A stretch of DNA of 11,753 nucleotides from Bacteroidota bacterium (GCA_003973505.1 QNXT01000280.1:1-11753), one strand, 5' to 3'; shown: positions 1 to 9,000, counted from the stretch's first letter. A program made the numbers and translations. Notes: generated by a model from the sequence alone, not told the origin.

Positions 1-267
1 AACCTGAGTTCGATGTAAGCTTTGCTCACAGTTTCAGATAATTAGTTCATATACGACTCAAATATACGATGGACTATCGAGATAATTCGAGTATATTTGG
101 GGAAGTATATGGGCTAATTATCGAAATTTATATAAAAAAGTCAATAGCAGACCATCTTCGCACTAAATACCACTCGAAATAGCCCGCTATTACTTCGTGA
201 TATTTAGCAGCAAATCTGGTCTGCTATTGACTTTCTGTGAGTGAAATCTTACGTCGAACTCAGGTTA
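1..267. repeat. Large composite palindromic element (MITE-like), three-way foldable
   Basis: No open reading frame of note lies here. The two ends, 1-31 and 235-267, are imperfect inverted copies: they share AACCTGAGTTCGA, GTAAG and CTCACAG, with a few mismatches and a one- or two-base length difference. Between them sit two more palindromes. Arm 1 pairs 32-67 with 91-126; about 29 of 36 positions match, including GATAATTAG, CATATAC and CAAATATAC. Arm 2 pairs 137-154 with 217-234 as a perfect 18-base stem, then continues imperfectly through CTAAATA and AATAGC to an apex near 184. The whole block could fold as a three-way junction in single-stranded DNA or RNA. The design resembles a non-autonomous mobile element, but I recognise no named family. 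The left end coincides with the window edge, so the true boundary and any target-site duplication cannot be checked. Confidence 0.7.
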
Positions 268-277
268 ATAATTAGTG

Positions 278-311
278 ATAGCCTGCTGAAATTCTCAGTG
301 GGCTATTTTTT
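278..311 (+). terminator. Rho-independent terminator of an upstream gene outside the window
   Basis: A 12-pair stem joins 278-289 with 295-306 around a 5-base loop (290-294). It contains two G-U wobbles and the outer arms ATAGCC/GGCTAT. A run of six T (306-311) follows immediately. It reads on the plus strand, before the first gene visible here, so it must end a transcript that enters from the left. Confidence 0.75.
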
Positions 312-322
312 GATTTAAAGAA

Positions 323-343
323 AGCGATTATTCGCTATTTTTA
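323..343 (+). promoter_or_regulatory. Candidate dyad operator and weak -7 element before the hemerythrin gene
   Basis: AGCGA (323-327), a 4-base spacer and TCGCT (332-336) form a perfect 5-4-5 dyad. It ends on TATTTTTA (336-343), a 7/8 match to the Bacteroidota -7 element TAnnTTTG, about 28 bases before the ATG at 372. The half-site geometry is like that of CRP/FNR-family sites, but the half-site sequence is not a known consensus. The short hairpin with following T residues could instead be a weak terminator. Confidence 0.3.
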
Positions 344-371
344 CAAATTAAGAAATAGAAATTAGAAAAAG

Positions 372-1571
372 ATGTCAAAATTCACACAACACGCTGAAAA
401 GCGTACCGAAGACCTTAGCAAATTTATGGTTGGCCTTATCAATGGCGAGAAGGGAGCCCAATTGGTAAAGGATTATAATATGATGACCGAAAACTATATT
501 CCCAGTGATTTATTGGGAGCATTTGATTATCTTTTCGATCATAATTATGATATTGAGCAAATAAAAGTAGCCTCCAATAAGTTGATTAACATTCTTTATA
601 AAACCCTTGAGTCTTATCCTGCAATCGATATAAAAGAGCATAGTTTTTTACACTACCTGAAAGTGGATAATGATAAAGCAGTTGCTGTTTTAGATTCCAT
701 GAAAGATGATATCAAAAAGTTGAATAAAGACTTTTCGACAGACTTGCTTGCAAGTATAAAAAAGGGATTCGAGGCACTTTTGCCCTTTATGAATCATTAT
801 ACATTGAAGGAGAATGTGCTGTTTCCTTTGCTTGAGCAAAAATGGGAGCATAGTCAATGTGTGAAATTGATGTGGTCGTTTCATGATGATATTCGCAATA
901 ATATAAAGAGAACCATTGAATTATTAAATCCTGAAAACTTCGATTTGAAAGAATTTAATGTGGTTTCATCCAAAGTGTATTTCAATATGAAAACCATTAT
1001 CTTTCGTGAGGAAAGGGTTTTGTTTCCTATAATTTTGGAAACCATTGACGAAGATGATTTGCATAAAATGCTGGTTAATAGTAAAGAAATAGGTTATGGT
1101 TATATCAATGATAAAGATATAGTTGTGGAGGAAGCGTCAGAGCTGTGGGCTGATAATGGAATAATAAACCTTAGCACAGGACAAGTAACCACCAAAGAAA
1201 TGGAGGAGATTTTCAATCACCTACCCGTGGATATGACTTTTGTAGATGCCGATAATACGGTGAAGTTTTTCTCATCGCCTAAGCACCGAATTTTTCCACG
1301 TACCAAATCCATTATTGGGCGTAAAGTACAAAATTGCCACCCACCGGAAAGTGTGCATGTGGTTGACCAAATTGTAGAAGCTTTTCGTAGTGGTAAAAAA
1401 GATGAAGCTAATTTTTGGATTCAGATGGGACCAAAGTTTGTACTGATTCGCTATTTTGCGGTACGCGATGCCGATGGCCTTTTTATGGGAACATTGGAAG
1501 TATCACAGGAGATTTCGGAGTTGCGTAGTCTGGAAGGCGAACGCCGACTTTTGGATTGGGGTGATGAGTAA
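372..1571 (+). CDS. DUF438 / hemerythrin HHE / PAS-domain protein, putative redox or gas sensor
   Basis: The 399-residue cytoplasmic protein has no signal peptide or membrane segment. Three parts are visible: an N-terminal helical DUF438-like region (about 10-110), a hemerythrin-like four-helix bundle (about 125-235), and a C-terminal PAS domain of the PAS_10 type (about 282-385). Likely diiron ligands include H142 and E147 (in HYTLKENVLFP), H171 (in WSFHDD) and E213/E214 (in FREERVLFP). The last helix has no His in the usual HxxxE spacing, so the metal site may not be classical. The PAS part holds the NCHPPESVH block (321-329) with C322 and H323. Hemerythrin domains bind O2, NO or sense iron; which applies here is not visible. 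The start is the ATG at 372, with no clear Shine-Dalgarno. There is no output domain such as a kinase or a DNA-binding fold. It lies 91 bases upstream of an ABC importer operon and could share its regulation. Confidence 0.85.
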   Translation: MSKFTQHAEKRTEDLSKFMVGLINGEKGAQLVKDYNMMTENYIPSDLLGAFDYLFDHNYDIEQIKVASNKLINILYKTLESYPAIDIKEHSFLHYLKVDNDKAVAVLDSMKDDIKKLNKDFSTDLLASIKKGFEALLPFMNHYTLKENVLFPLLEQKWEHSQCVKLMWSFHDDIRNNIKRTIELLNPENFDLKEFNVVSSKVYFNMKTIIFREERVLFPIILETIDEDDLHKMLVNSKEIGYGYINDKDIVVEEASELWADNGIINLSTGQVTTKEMEEIFNHLPVDMTFVDADNTVKFFSSPKHRIFPRTKSIIGRKVQNCHPPESVHVVDQIVEAFRSGKKDEANFWIQMGPKFVLIRYFAVRDADGLFMGTLEVSQEISELRSLEGERRLLDWGDE

Positions 1572-1662
1572 GGTCTAATTTGCATAATTAGGTAGTGGTT
1601 TTAACCAATGCCTATTTAATAAACCGCATTACGTTTACCCACAATTAAAAACAAAAGCCAGA

Positions 1663-2694
1663 ATGAAAACGAAGATCGCAATGAAAAACATATTTCCATT
1701 TAGCTTAATAGTTCTATTTGCATTATTATTTACTTCTTGTGAACATCAAAAAGAGGTGGTTGTGTATTGCACCGTAGATCAAGTATTTTCAGAGCCCATA
1801 TTAAAAGACTTCGAAAAAGAAACGGGTATAAAAGTTAAAGCAGTTTACGATACCGAAGAAACCAAATCTACGGGTGTTTTGAATCGCTTGATAGCTGAAA
1901 AGAACAATCCGCAATGCGATGTGTTTTGGAGTGGTGACCCTCTTCGAAATAATATTCTGAAAGAAAAGGGGATAACAGCTTCCTATCAGTCAAAAGCAAC
2001 GGCACGTATTCCTGCTTATTTTCGAGATGTGGATAATCAATGGACTGGTTTTAGTGCCCGTGCTCGGGTGTTGATTTTTAATAGAAAGCTTATTTCAGCT
2101 GATTCTTTGCCACGAGGCATAATGGACTTTGTTTTGCCAAAGTATAAAGGCCAATTTGCCATTGCCAATCCCCTTTTTGGAACCACGACATTTCATATTG
2201 CTGCCATTTTTGGAGCTTTGGGTGACTCCGCAGCAAAGGAATGGATGAATAAAATGAAGGCCAATGGACTTGTGATTGCTACAAGTAATGGCGATGTGAA
2301 AAAGCGTGTAATGAAGGGCGAAATAGCTTTTGGTCTTACCGATACGGATGATGCTTTTGAGGCTAAAAAAGAAAGTGAGGACGTGGATTATATTTTTCTT
2401 AATCAGCAGGAAGATGGATTGGGTTCATTGATTATTCCCAATGCAGTAAGTCTGATTGATAAGTCGCCAAATAGCGCAGAAGCAAAACAGCTAATTGACT
2501 ACCTAATTAGCAAACAAACGGAAGCCAAGCTTGCTGTTTCTTGTGCACAAATGCCTTTAATTAAAGGAGTGAAAACACCTGAAGATGTGCCTTCGCTTGA
2601 TCAAATAAAACCCATGAAAGTGGATTGTAATCATATCACAAAAAAACTTGAAGCAATACAAGGATGGCTTAAAAAATGGATAGAGGAAAAATAA
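1663..2694 (+). CDS. ABC importer substrate-binding lipoprotein (AfuA/FbpA-like family)
   Basis: The 343-residue protein has a lipoprotein signal peptide: a basic N-terminus, a hydrophobic core (about 11-23) and a lipobox FTSC with lipidated Cys26. The mature part reads as a type II periplasmic-binding fold: a first beta strand VVVYCTV (32-38), the ligand-cleft segment CDVFWSGDP (85-93) and IAFGLTDTDDAF (221-232). This is the extracellular solute-binding family that includes ferric-binding FbpA, the sugar-phosphate binder AfuA and phosphonate/thiamine binders. In FbpA the 'GL' strand leads to the iron-binding Tyr-Tyr pair; here the same place carries D227, D229 and D230, so ferric iron by the usual chemistry is doubtful. 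It is the first gene of a five-gene operon, and its end overlaps the permease by 19 bases. The start could be the ATG at 1663 or at 1681; both leave an intact signal peptide. No strong promoter was found in the 91-base gap upstream. Confidence 0.85.
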   Translation: MKTKIAMKNIFPFSLIVLFALLFTSCEHQKEVVVYCTVDQVFSEPILKDFEKETGIKVKAVYDTEETKSTGVLNRLIAEKNNPQCDVFWSGDPLRNNILKEKGITASYQSKATARIPAYFRDVDNQWTGFSARARVLIFNRKLISADSLPRGIMDFVLPKYKGQFAIANPLFGTTTFHIAAIFGALGDSAAKEWMNKMKANGLVIATSNGDVKKRVMKGEIAFGLTDTDDAFEAKKESEDVDYIFLNQQEDGLGSLIIPNAVSLIDKSPNSAEAKQLIDYLISKQTEAKLAVSCAQMPLIKGVKTPEDVPSLDQIKPMKVDCNHITKKLEAIQGWLKKWIEEK

Positions 2695-4232
2695 AATCCC
2701 CGATACATATCGTTTTAGCAATGCTCTTGGCTTTGCTGCTTGCGGTACCGCTATTGGTATTAATTGCCAATTGGCTTCAGTTATCATTTGTGGAGGGATT
2801 CAATCATCTATTCAATAGCCAAACCTTACTTCTAATTGGCAAAAGCTTTTTACTATCAGCTATAGCATCATTCTTTGCCGTTATAATAGGAGGAGCAAAT
2901 GCATTTATTTTATATAAATTTCAAATCAGATTTGCAGGCTTATATAAACTCTTGCTGCTTATTCCACTTTTAGTTCCGCCATACATTTTTGCGGTGGCTT
3001 GGAAAGATGCTCTTTTCTTTTTGTTTGGAAATAATTCGGATTTGAATTCAGCTGTTGCCATGATTTTGGTGCATATTATGGTGTTCTCACCTTTGGCTAT
3101 GCTGATTGTTGGTAGTGCACTTAGGCAAATCAATAAAGGAGTGGAGGAAGCTGGTTTAATGTCCGTTTCATTTGAGCGCATGTTGCGAAAAATTATTCTC
3201 CCATTGATTCGTCCAGCGGTGGGCTTATCCTTTGTATTGATTTTTATTTTTAGCCTAAGCGATTTCTCTGTGCCTGCCTTTTTTGGTTTACGCACTTTTA
3301 CCACCGAAATATTTACGCAATTCTCAGCCTTTTATAATTTTCAATTGGCAACAGGGCAATCGATCATACTTTTATTGATAAGCTTATTGCTTATGTTGTG
3401 GGAGGGAAGGCAACTGCAAGATGCTGCCTTCTTTTCCGTTGATACGCGAGGTAGTGAGTATAAAATCTATAAACTTGCAAATCGCTTTTTATGGCTGAAA
3501 TGGATTCCTGTTGTATTGATTGTTGTCAGTAGTTTACTTCCATTATTGATGCTCTTGGTTCAATCGCTATCGGGAAAAGAACTCACTTTTATCGATGCTT
3601 GGAATATAATGTCACCAACAATTATCCCTTCCATTTCCTTGGCATTTATAGGAGCAATTTTGATTACCCTGATTGGACTTTGGGCTGCTTATATGAAAGA
3701 ACGTTTATCATTCGGTTTCCCTAATACCTTATTGCTCATTACCTTTATCGTTCCTTCCACCGTATTGGGTATGGCCGAAATTGGTTTCTTCAATCGACCG
3801 GCTACCAATTTTATATACGCTAGTGTGATTATTATCCTGATATCCTATGTGGGACAATTTACATTTATCGCCTCGCGCATTATGGGAAATGGTTTACGTC
3901 AAATCCCAAAGTCATTGGAGGAAGCTGCAGCAGTAATTGGTATCTCGCCCTTTCGTCGGTTTTATAAAATTACTTTGCCATTGCTATTTCCCTCCTTAAT
4001 TGCCTCTTTTATTTTGGCTTTTGTATTGAGTTTAGGTGAATTGGGAACGGTAATAATGGTTTATCCTCCGGGCACAGAGCTTATGCCCATTAAACTTTTC
4101 ACCATCAGTGCAAATGCACCACAAGCCCTTACTGCAAGCATCACGCTAATCAATTTTTTAGTAAGTTTGGGTTTTATAATACTGTTTTACTTTTCAGCTA
4201 AATTGATATTTAAGAAATCAGCCCATGCATAG
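2676..4232 (+). CDS. ABC importer permease with two fused transmembrane domains (FbpB/AfuB-like)
   Basis: This 518-residue inner-membrane protein has about twelve hydrophobic segments in two homologous halves, as in FbpB-type permeases where one chain supplies both transmembrane domains. Each half has the cytoplasmic EAA loop that docks on the ATPase: EEAGLMSVS (157-165) followed by LPLIRP, and EEAAAVIGIS (415-424) followed by LPLLFP. The linker between the halves (about 243-270) is polar. It starts with an ATG inside the last codons of the substrate-binding gene (19-base overlap), which suggests translational coupling; a second in-frame ATG at 2721 would skip the first 15 residues. The length matches the family (about 500-550). 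The translocated substrate cannot be read from the permease. Confidence 0.9.
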   Translation: MDRGKIKSPIHIVLAMLLALLLAVPLLVLIANWLQLSFVEGFNHLFNSQTLLLIGKSFLLSAIASFFAVIIGGANAFILYKFQIRFAGLYKLLLLIPLLVPPYIFAVAWKDALFFLFGNNSDLNSAVAMILVHIMVFSPLAMLIVGSALRQINKGVEEAGLMSVSFERMLRKIILPLIRPAVGLSFVLIFIFSLSDFSVPAFFGLRTFTTEIFTQFSAFYNFQLATGQSIILLLISLLLMLWEGRQLQDAAFFSVDTRGSEYKIYKLANRFLWLKWIPVVLIVVSSLLPLLMLLVQSLSGKELTFIDAWNIMSPTIIPSISLAFIGAILITLIGLWAAYMKERLSFGFPNTLLLITFIVPSTVLGMAEIGFFNRPATNFIYASVIIILISYVGQFTFIASRIMGNGLRQIPKSLEEAAAVIGISPFRRFYKITLPLLFPSLIASFILAFVLSLGELGTVIMVYPPGTELMPIKLFTISANAPQALTASITLINFLVSLGFIILFYFSAKLIFKKSAHA

Positions 4233-4938
4233 CCTCCAGTTTCAAAATATAGGATTTGCCTACGACGATGTTTCCCTTATTGAGGATTTGAACTTTATTT
4301 TCGAATCGGGGAAAAGCTATTGCATATTGGGCTCGTCAGGTTCAGGAAAAACAACGGTTTTACGACTTATTGCAGGCTTGGAAATTCCACATAAAGGCCA
4401 AATTCTTATGAATAATCAGGTAATTAGTCAGCAAAATGAATTGCTTATTCCACCTCATAAAAGGGAAGTGGGTTTTGTATTTCAAGATTTGGCACTTTGG
4501 CCGCATTTTCGTGTTTATGATAATATTGCCTTTGGCTTAAAAGAGCGGAAAGCCCAAAATATAGAACAGCGAGTGATGGAACTATTAGACTTATTTGGCA
4601 TAACTGACCAAGCACAAAAGTATCCACATCAGCTTTCGGGTGGGCAAAAACAGATGGTTGCCATTTCAAGAGCCTTGGTTTTACAACCCAAAATTCTGTT
4701 ACTGGACGAGCCTATGGCAAATATTGATATTCAGATAAAAGAGCAAATTCTGGAACACCTTTACAAAATCCAAAAGCAGCTCGCTTTTACCCTGATTTAT
4801 GTAACCCACGACCATCGTGATGCGGTTTTTTCGGAGCAAATTGTGATTATGAATAAAGGGAAAATAGAAGTCGCAGGGACTTTGAATGCCATTCGAAATT
4901 CAACGAATGAATATGTTAAATCATTTATTAAAATATAA
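4225..4938 (+). CDS. ABC importer ATP-binding protein
   Basis: This 237-residue nucleotide-binding subunit energises the preceding permease. All the core motifs are intact: Walker A GSSGSGKT (36-43), Q-loop Gln87 in FVFQDLALWP, signature LSGGQ (137-141), Walker B ILLLDE (157-162), and the switch His195 in YVTH. The D-loop reads ANID rather than the common SNLD. Sequence affinity is with the FbpC/PotA/CysA-type import ATPases, but the chain ends right after the catalytic domain. It therefore lacks the C-terminal TOBE/regulatory domain of typical 350-residue FbpC, and substrate regulation through that domain is not expected. The start codon overlaps the permease end by 8 bases, a further sign of a single coupled operon. 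Confidence 0.92.
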   Translation: MHSLQFQNIGFAYDDVSLIEDLNFIFESGKSYCILGSSGSGKTTVLRLIAGLEIPHKGQILMNNQVISQQNELLIPPHKREVGFVFQDLALWPHFRVYDNIAFGLKERKAQNIEQRVMELLDLFGITDQAQKYPHQLSGGQKQMVAISRALVLQPKILLLDEPMANIDIQIKEQILEHLYKIQKQLAFTLIYVTHDHRDAVFSEQIVIMNKGKIEVAGTLNAIRNSTNEYVKSFIKI

Positions 4939-4941
4939 GTT

Positions 4942-5679
4942 ATGAAATCATTATTGACCTCCATTTCAGCCTCTGTGCTGATTTTATTTATAGCTATAAG
5001 CTGCGACAATAGCACGGCAAATTCAACAAACCATCAAACGCCAGAGGTTAGGACTTTAAAAGAGTCTCCTAAAGTTACCCAAGCAAGCAATCAAATTGTT
5101 TTTAACTTCGAAAACTATAAAAAAGATGCCTTGCCTTCGAATTGGATACAATCCTATATTGGTAAGGGTGATACGGAGTGGAAAGTAATTGATGACCAGG
5201 GGAATAAAGTGATGGCGCAATTGTATAGCGACAATCCGGGACATCATTATAATGCTGTGGTGAATGATAGTATAAATTTGAAAAATATGACTTTAAGTGT
5301 ACGCTTAAAAGGAGTTTCAGGTCGTCATGACCAAGGTGGAGGATTTATTTGGCGCTATCAAGATAAGAACAATTACTATGTGGTTCGAGCCAATCCTTTG
5401 GAGGATAATGTAGTGCTTTATAAAGTGAAAGATGGTGTGCGTACCGATTTGCCTTTGATGGGAAAGGGGCGTACATATGGTGTGGATGTGCCTAAATTAG
5501 GTAACGACTGGAATAATATGAAACTCATCGTTAAGGATGATATTTTTACTGTATTCTTAAATGGGAATGAGCTATTCAAAGTGCAAGATACCACCTTCCC
5601 CAATGCAGGAAAAGTTGGTTTTTGGACCAAGGCTGATGCAGTAACTTATTTTGATGATTTTGTGATTCGTTTTCTTTAA
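4942..5679 (+). CDS. Lipoprotein with DUF1080-like (3-keto-disaccharide hydrolase family) beta-sandwich
   Basis: The 245-residue protein has a signal peptide with lipobox AISC and lipidated Cys21. A low-complexity Ser/Thr/Asn-rich linker (about 22-50) leads to one beta-sandwich domain (about 51-245). The block QGGGFIWRYQDKNNYYVVRA (131-150) followed by LYKVKDG (159-165), and the closing GKVGFW...YFDDF (223-240), are typical of the concanavalin-like DUF1080/PF06439 fold, often labelled family 16 glycoside hydrolase-like. Some members act on or bind sugars, but I cannot assign catalytic residues here, so a binding role is as likely as an enzymatic one. The gene begins only 3 bases after the ABC ATPase stop, so it belongs to the importer operon. 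It may capture or process the imported compound in the periplasm or at the outer membrane. Confidence 0.75.
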   Translation: MKSLLTSISASVLILFIAISCDNSTANSTNHQTPEVRTLKESPKVTQASNQIVFNFENYKKDALPSNWIQSYIGKGDTEWKVIDDQGNKVMAQLYSDNPGHHYNAVVNDSINLKNMTLSVRLKGVSGRHDQGGGFIWRYQDKNNYYVVRANPLEDNVVLYKVKDGVRTDLPLMGKGRTYGVDVPKLGNDWNNMKLIVKDDIFTVFLNGNELFKVQDTTFPNAGKVGFWTKADAVTYFDDFVIRFL

Positions 5680-5690
5680 TTAAATGTGAG

Positions 5691-5981
5691 ATGATTGATG
5701 AAGTGTTTTTAGGATTTATAGTAATATTCGTAATTCTTGCTTGGTATTTTGCGATTCGTAAGTTAGTTTGTCATTACAAAATCCTTAAAAATAGTAACTA
5801 TGGAATTTTAGCTAAATTCTTTGTTTTGGGAATTCCGTTTTTGTTCATTCTACCTGCAAATACAGTTAATGAAAGCAATAATGATATGTTTAAAAAGGGT
5901 AAGAGGTATTATATTCTATTTCTTTGTGCATTTGCTTTTACATATCTCACTTTTTTTATATGGATGAGCTTAATGAATTGA
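5691..5981 (+). CDS. Small membrane protein of unknown function, last gene of the importer operon
   Basis: I do not recognise this 96-residue protein. It has three hydrophobic segments (about 5-23, 39-56 and 72-93) separated by short Lys/Arg- or Asn-rich stretches (IRKLVCHYKILKN; NESNND; KKGKR). It has no lipobox and no known motif. It is likely real: it begins 11 bases after the DUF1080-like gene, has no overlapping alternative on the other strand, and ends 9 bases before a strong terminator. Position suggests it is cotranscribed with the ABC importer, but nothing in the sequence links it to transport directly. Confidence 0.6.
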   Translation: MIDEVFLGFIVIFVILAWYFAIRKLVCHYKILKNSNYGILAKFFVLGIPFLFILPANTVNESNNDMFKKGKRYYILFLCAFAFTYLTFFIWMSLMN

Positions 5982-5990
5982 CAAAACAAA

Positions 5991-6024
5991 AAAAGCCGTG
6001 ATAAACTAAATTATCACGGCTTTT
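5991..6024. terminator. Bidirectional rho-independent terminator between convergent operons
   Basis: A perfect 14-pair stem joins 5991-6004 with 6011-6024 around a 6-base loop. The core is GCCGTGATAA/TTATCACGGC. A-rich sequence on the left (from 5987) and TTTT on the right give a U-tract for transcripts from either side. It ends both the plus-strand importer operon and the minus-strand secA transcript. Confidence 0.9.
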
Positions 6025-6044
6025 CTATATCATAAAGGAAGCTC

Positions 6045-9000
6045 TTATTGTCGTCCGTGACAATGCTTAAACTTCTTACCACTACCACAAGGACAAGGGT
6101 CGTTACGACCAACCTTTTTCTCAACTCTGATGGGTTGAGTTACTTGTTTTTCCTGGGTATCATGTCCAAATTTATTTGGGTCGCCAGCACCAGCGTTAGC
6201 ACCTATCTCGGTACGTCCTGTTTTTAATTTGCTGGTATCAATACTTGCGGGTTTAAACACCGATTCAATTTGAACTTGTTTGTTAGCAGGCAAATCGCAC
6301 TTTGTGATAAAGGAAACGATATCACGGTTGATTTTATCAATCATTTGCTTAAACAGTTCAAATGATTCGAATTTGTAAATCAATAATGGGTCTTTTTGCT
6401 CATAAGAAGCATTTTGTACCGATTGTTTCAAATCGTCCAATTCACGAAGGTGCTCTTTCCAGGCATCGTCAATAATCTTAAGAGTTACGATTTTCTCAAT
6501 AGCTAACACCACTTCTTTTCCCTCAGAATTGAATGCTTTTTCAAGATTCGTGATAATATCCATTGATTTGATACCATCAGTCATCGGAATGGCTATATTT
6601 TTATATTGACCTTGATTTTCGAATACATCCTTTATCACAGGGAATGTTTCTCGAGCAATGCGTTCACTCTTTTCACGATAAGTGTTATAAGCTATTTCAT
6701 AAATCCGATGAGTAGCCTCTTCGGCTTTCATATTGAAAAAATCATCTTCCTTGATAGGTGATTCTATACCGAGGTTTCGAATCATTTCCATATTAAACTC
6801 TTCAAAATTACGAAGGTCCATGGCTTCATATACAATACTTTCGACCGTATCATATATCATATTGGAAATGTCCAACGCCAAACGATCGCCAAATAAAGCA
6901 TTATGACGTTTTTTATAAATAACATCACGTTGGGTATTCATCACATCATCGTACTCGAGCAAACGTTTACGAATACCAAAGTTATTTTCCTCAACCTTTT
7001 TCTGAGCACGTTCAATGGATTTTGAAATCATGGAATGTTGAATCACTTCACCTTCTTCCAATCCAAGCTTATCCATAATAGAAGCAATTCTTTCGGAGCC
7101 AAATAAACGCATTAGGTTGTCCTCAAGAGAAACGTAGAATTGTGATGATCCTGGATCTCCCTGACGACCTGCACGACCACGTAACTGACGATCGACACGA
7201 CGTGAATCGTGACGTTCGGTTCCGATAATTGCTAAACCTCCCGCTTCTTTTACTCCTTCGGCAAGCTTAATATCTGTACCACGACCCGCCATATTGGTAG
7301 CAATGGTAACCGCACTTGGCAACCCTGCCTGAGCAACAATATCCGCTTCTTTTTGGTGAAGTTTTGCATTCAGTACATTATGATCGATTCCCTTTTGGCG
7401 TAGCATACGGCTCAGTAATTCCGATATTTCTACAGAAGTAGTACCCACTAATACCGGACGGCCTTTTTTGGTAAGCACTTCAATTTCATTGATTACCGCA
7501 TTATATTTTTCGCGAACCGTTTTATATACTTTATCTTCTCTATCGTCACGAATAATTGGGCGGTTTGTGGGAACTACCGTTACATCCAATTTGTAAATGT
7601 CCCAAAACTCACCAGCTTCAGTTTCGGCTGTACCTGTCATACCTGCCAACTTATTATACATACGGAAATAGTTCTGTAAGGTAATAGTTGCATAGGTTTG
7701 AGTAGCCGCTTCAATCTTTACATTTTCTTTGGCTTCAAGAGCTTGATGCAATCCATCTGAATAGCGTCGCCCTTCCATGATACGACCTGTTTGCTCGTCA
7801 ACAATTTTAATCTTATTATCAATTACCACATACTCCACATTGTTCTCGAATAGGGTATAGGCTTTAAATAATTGATTCATTGAATGTACGCGCTCGGTCT
7901 TCATTGAATACTCTCTCAGAATCTCTGCTTTTTTCTCGGCTTTTTCATCAGCCGACATGTCAGAGTCCTCAATCTGTTTCAGGTCAAGGTTCAAATCAGG
8001 GAGAATGTAGAATTTATCATCACCCGTCATTTCGGTAATCATATCGATACCTTTATCAGTAAGGTCAATGGAGTTTTGTTTTTCTTCGATTACAAAATAA
8101 AGCTCATCGTCAATGATATGCATATGCTTATTTTGCTCGGCCATATAGAAGTTCTCGGTTTTTTGCATGGCTGCTTTTACGCCAGGCTCACTTAAAAACT
8201 TAATTAAGGCTTTATTTTTAGGCAGACCACGATATGCTCTGAAAAGCAATTTGTAACCTTCTTTTTGTTTTTCTTTATCATCAGAAGCGATAAGCTTTTT
8301 GGCATCAGCCAAAATACGTGTCACCATTTGACGCTGTGCGGCATAGAGCTTCTGTACATAAGGCTTCAAATCGTCAAACATTTGATGCTCGCCACGAGGT
8401 GTTGGCCCTGAGATAATCAAAGGGGTACGCGCATCGTCAATCAATACGGAGTCAACCTCATCCACTATGGAGAAATTATGCTTGCGTTGCACTAACTCTT
8501 CAGGCTCGGTAGCCATATTATCTCTCAAATAATCGAAACCATATTCGTTATTTGTACCATAGCAAATGTCTGAATTATAAGCTTTACGACGAGCTTCCGA
8601 ATTGGGTTCATGTTTGTCGATACAATCGACACTCAAACCATGAAACTCAAAGAGCATTCCCATCCATTCCGAGTCACGTTTTGCAAGATAATCATTCACC
8701 GTTACCATGTGAACTCCCAGACCGGGTAGGGCATTAAGGTAAACAGGAAGAGTCGCCACCAAGGTTTTTCCTTCACCAGTTGCCATCTCCGCAATTTTCC
8801 CTTTATGCAACATCACGCCACCAATAAGCTGAACGTCATAGTGAATCATATTCCAGGTAATCTTTGTGCCACCTGCGGTCCACGAATTGGAATATTGCGT
8901 TTTGTCGCCAAGAATATTGATATTATCGAATTTGGTAGCCAACTCGCGATCGTGATCGTTTGTGCTTACCTCAATAATTTCATTCTCAGTAAATCGTCTG

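Noticed and set aside
1..267. Possibility that the repeat region is a CRISPR array or attachment site
   Set aside because: The repeats are inverted, not direct and regularly spaced, and there is no adjacent cas gene, integrase or tRNA.
1576..1582. TAATTTG as a promoter for the ABC importer operon; also TACGTTTA at 1630-1637
   Set aside because: The first lacks one base of TAnnTTTG and lies far from the start; the second has a mismatch at the last position. Neither has a -33 element at the right distance.
1593..1606. TGGTT-TT-AACCA hairpin-like string between the hemerythrin gene and the importer
   Set aside because: Only five pairs with a 2-base centre and no T-run, so too weak for a terminator or operator claim.
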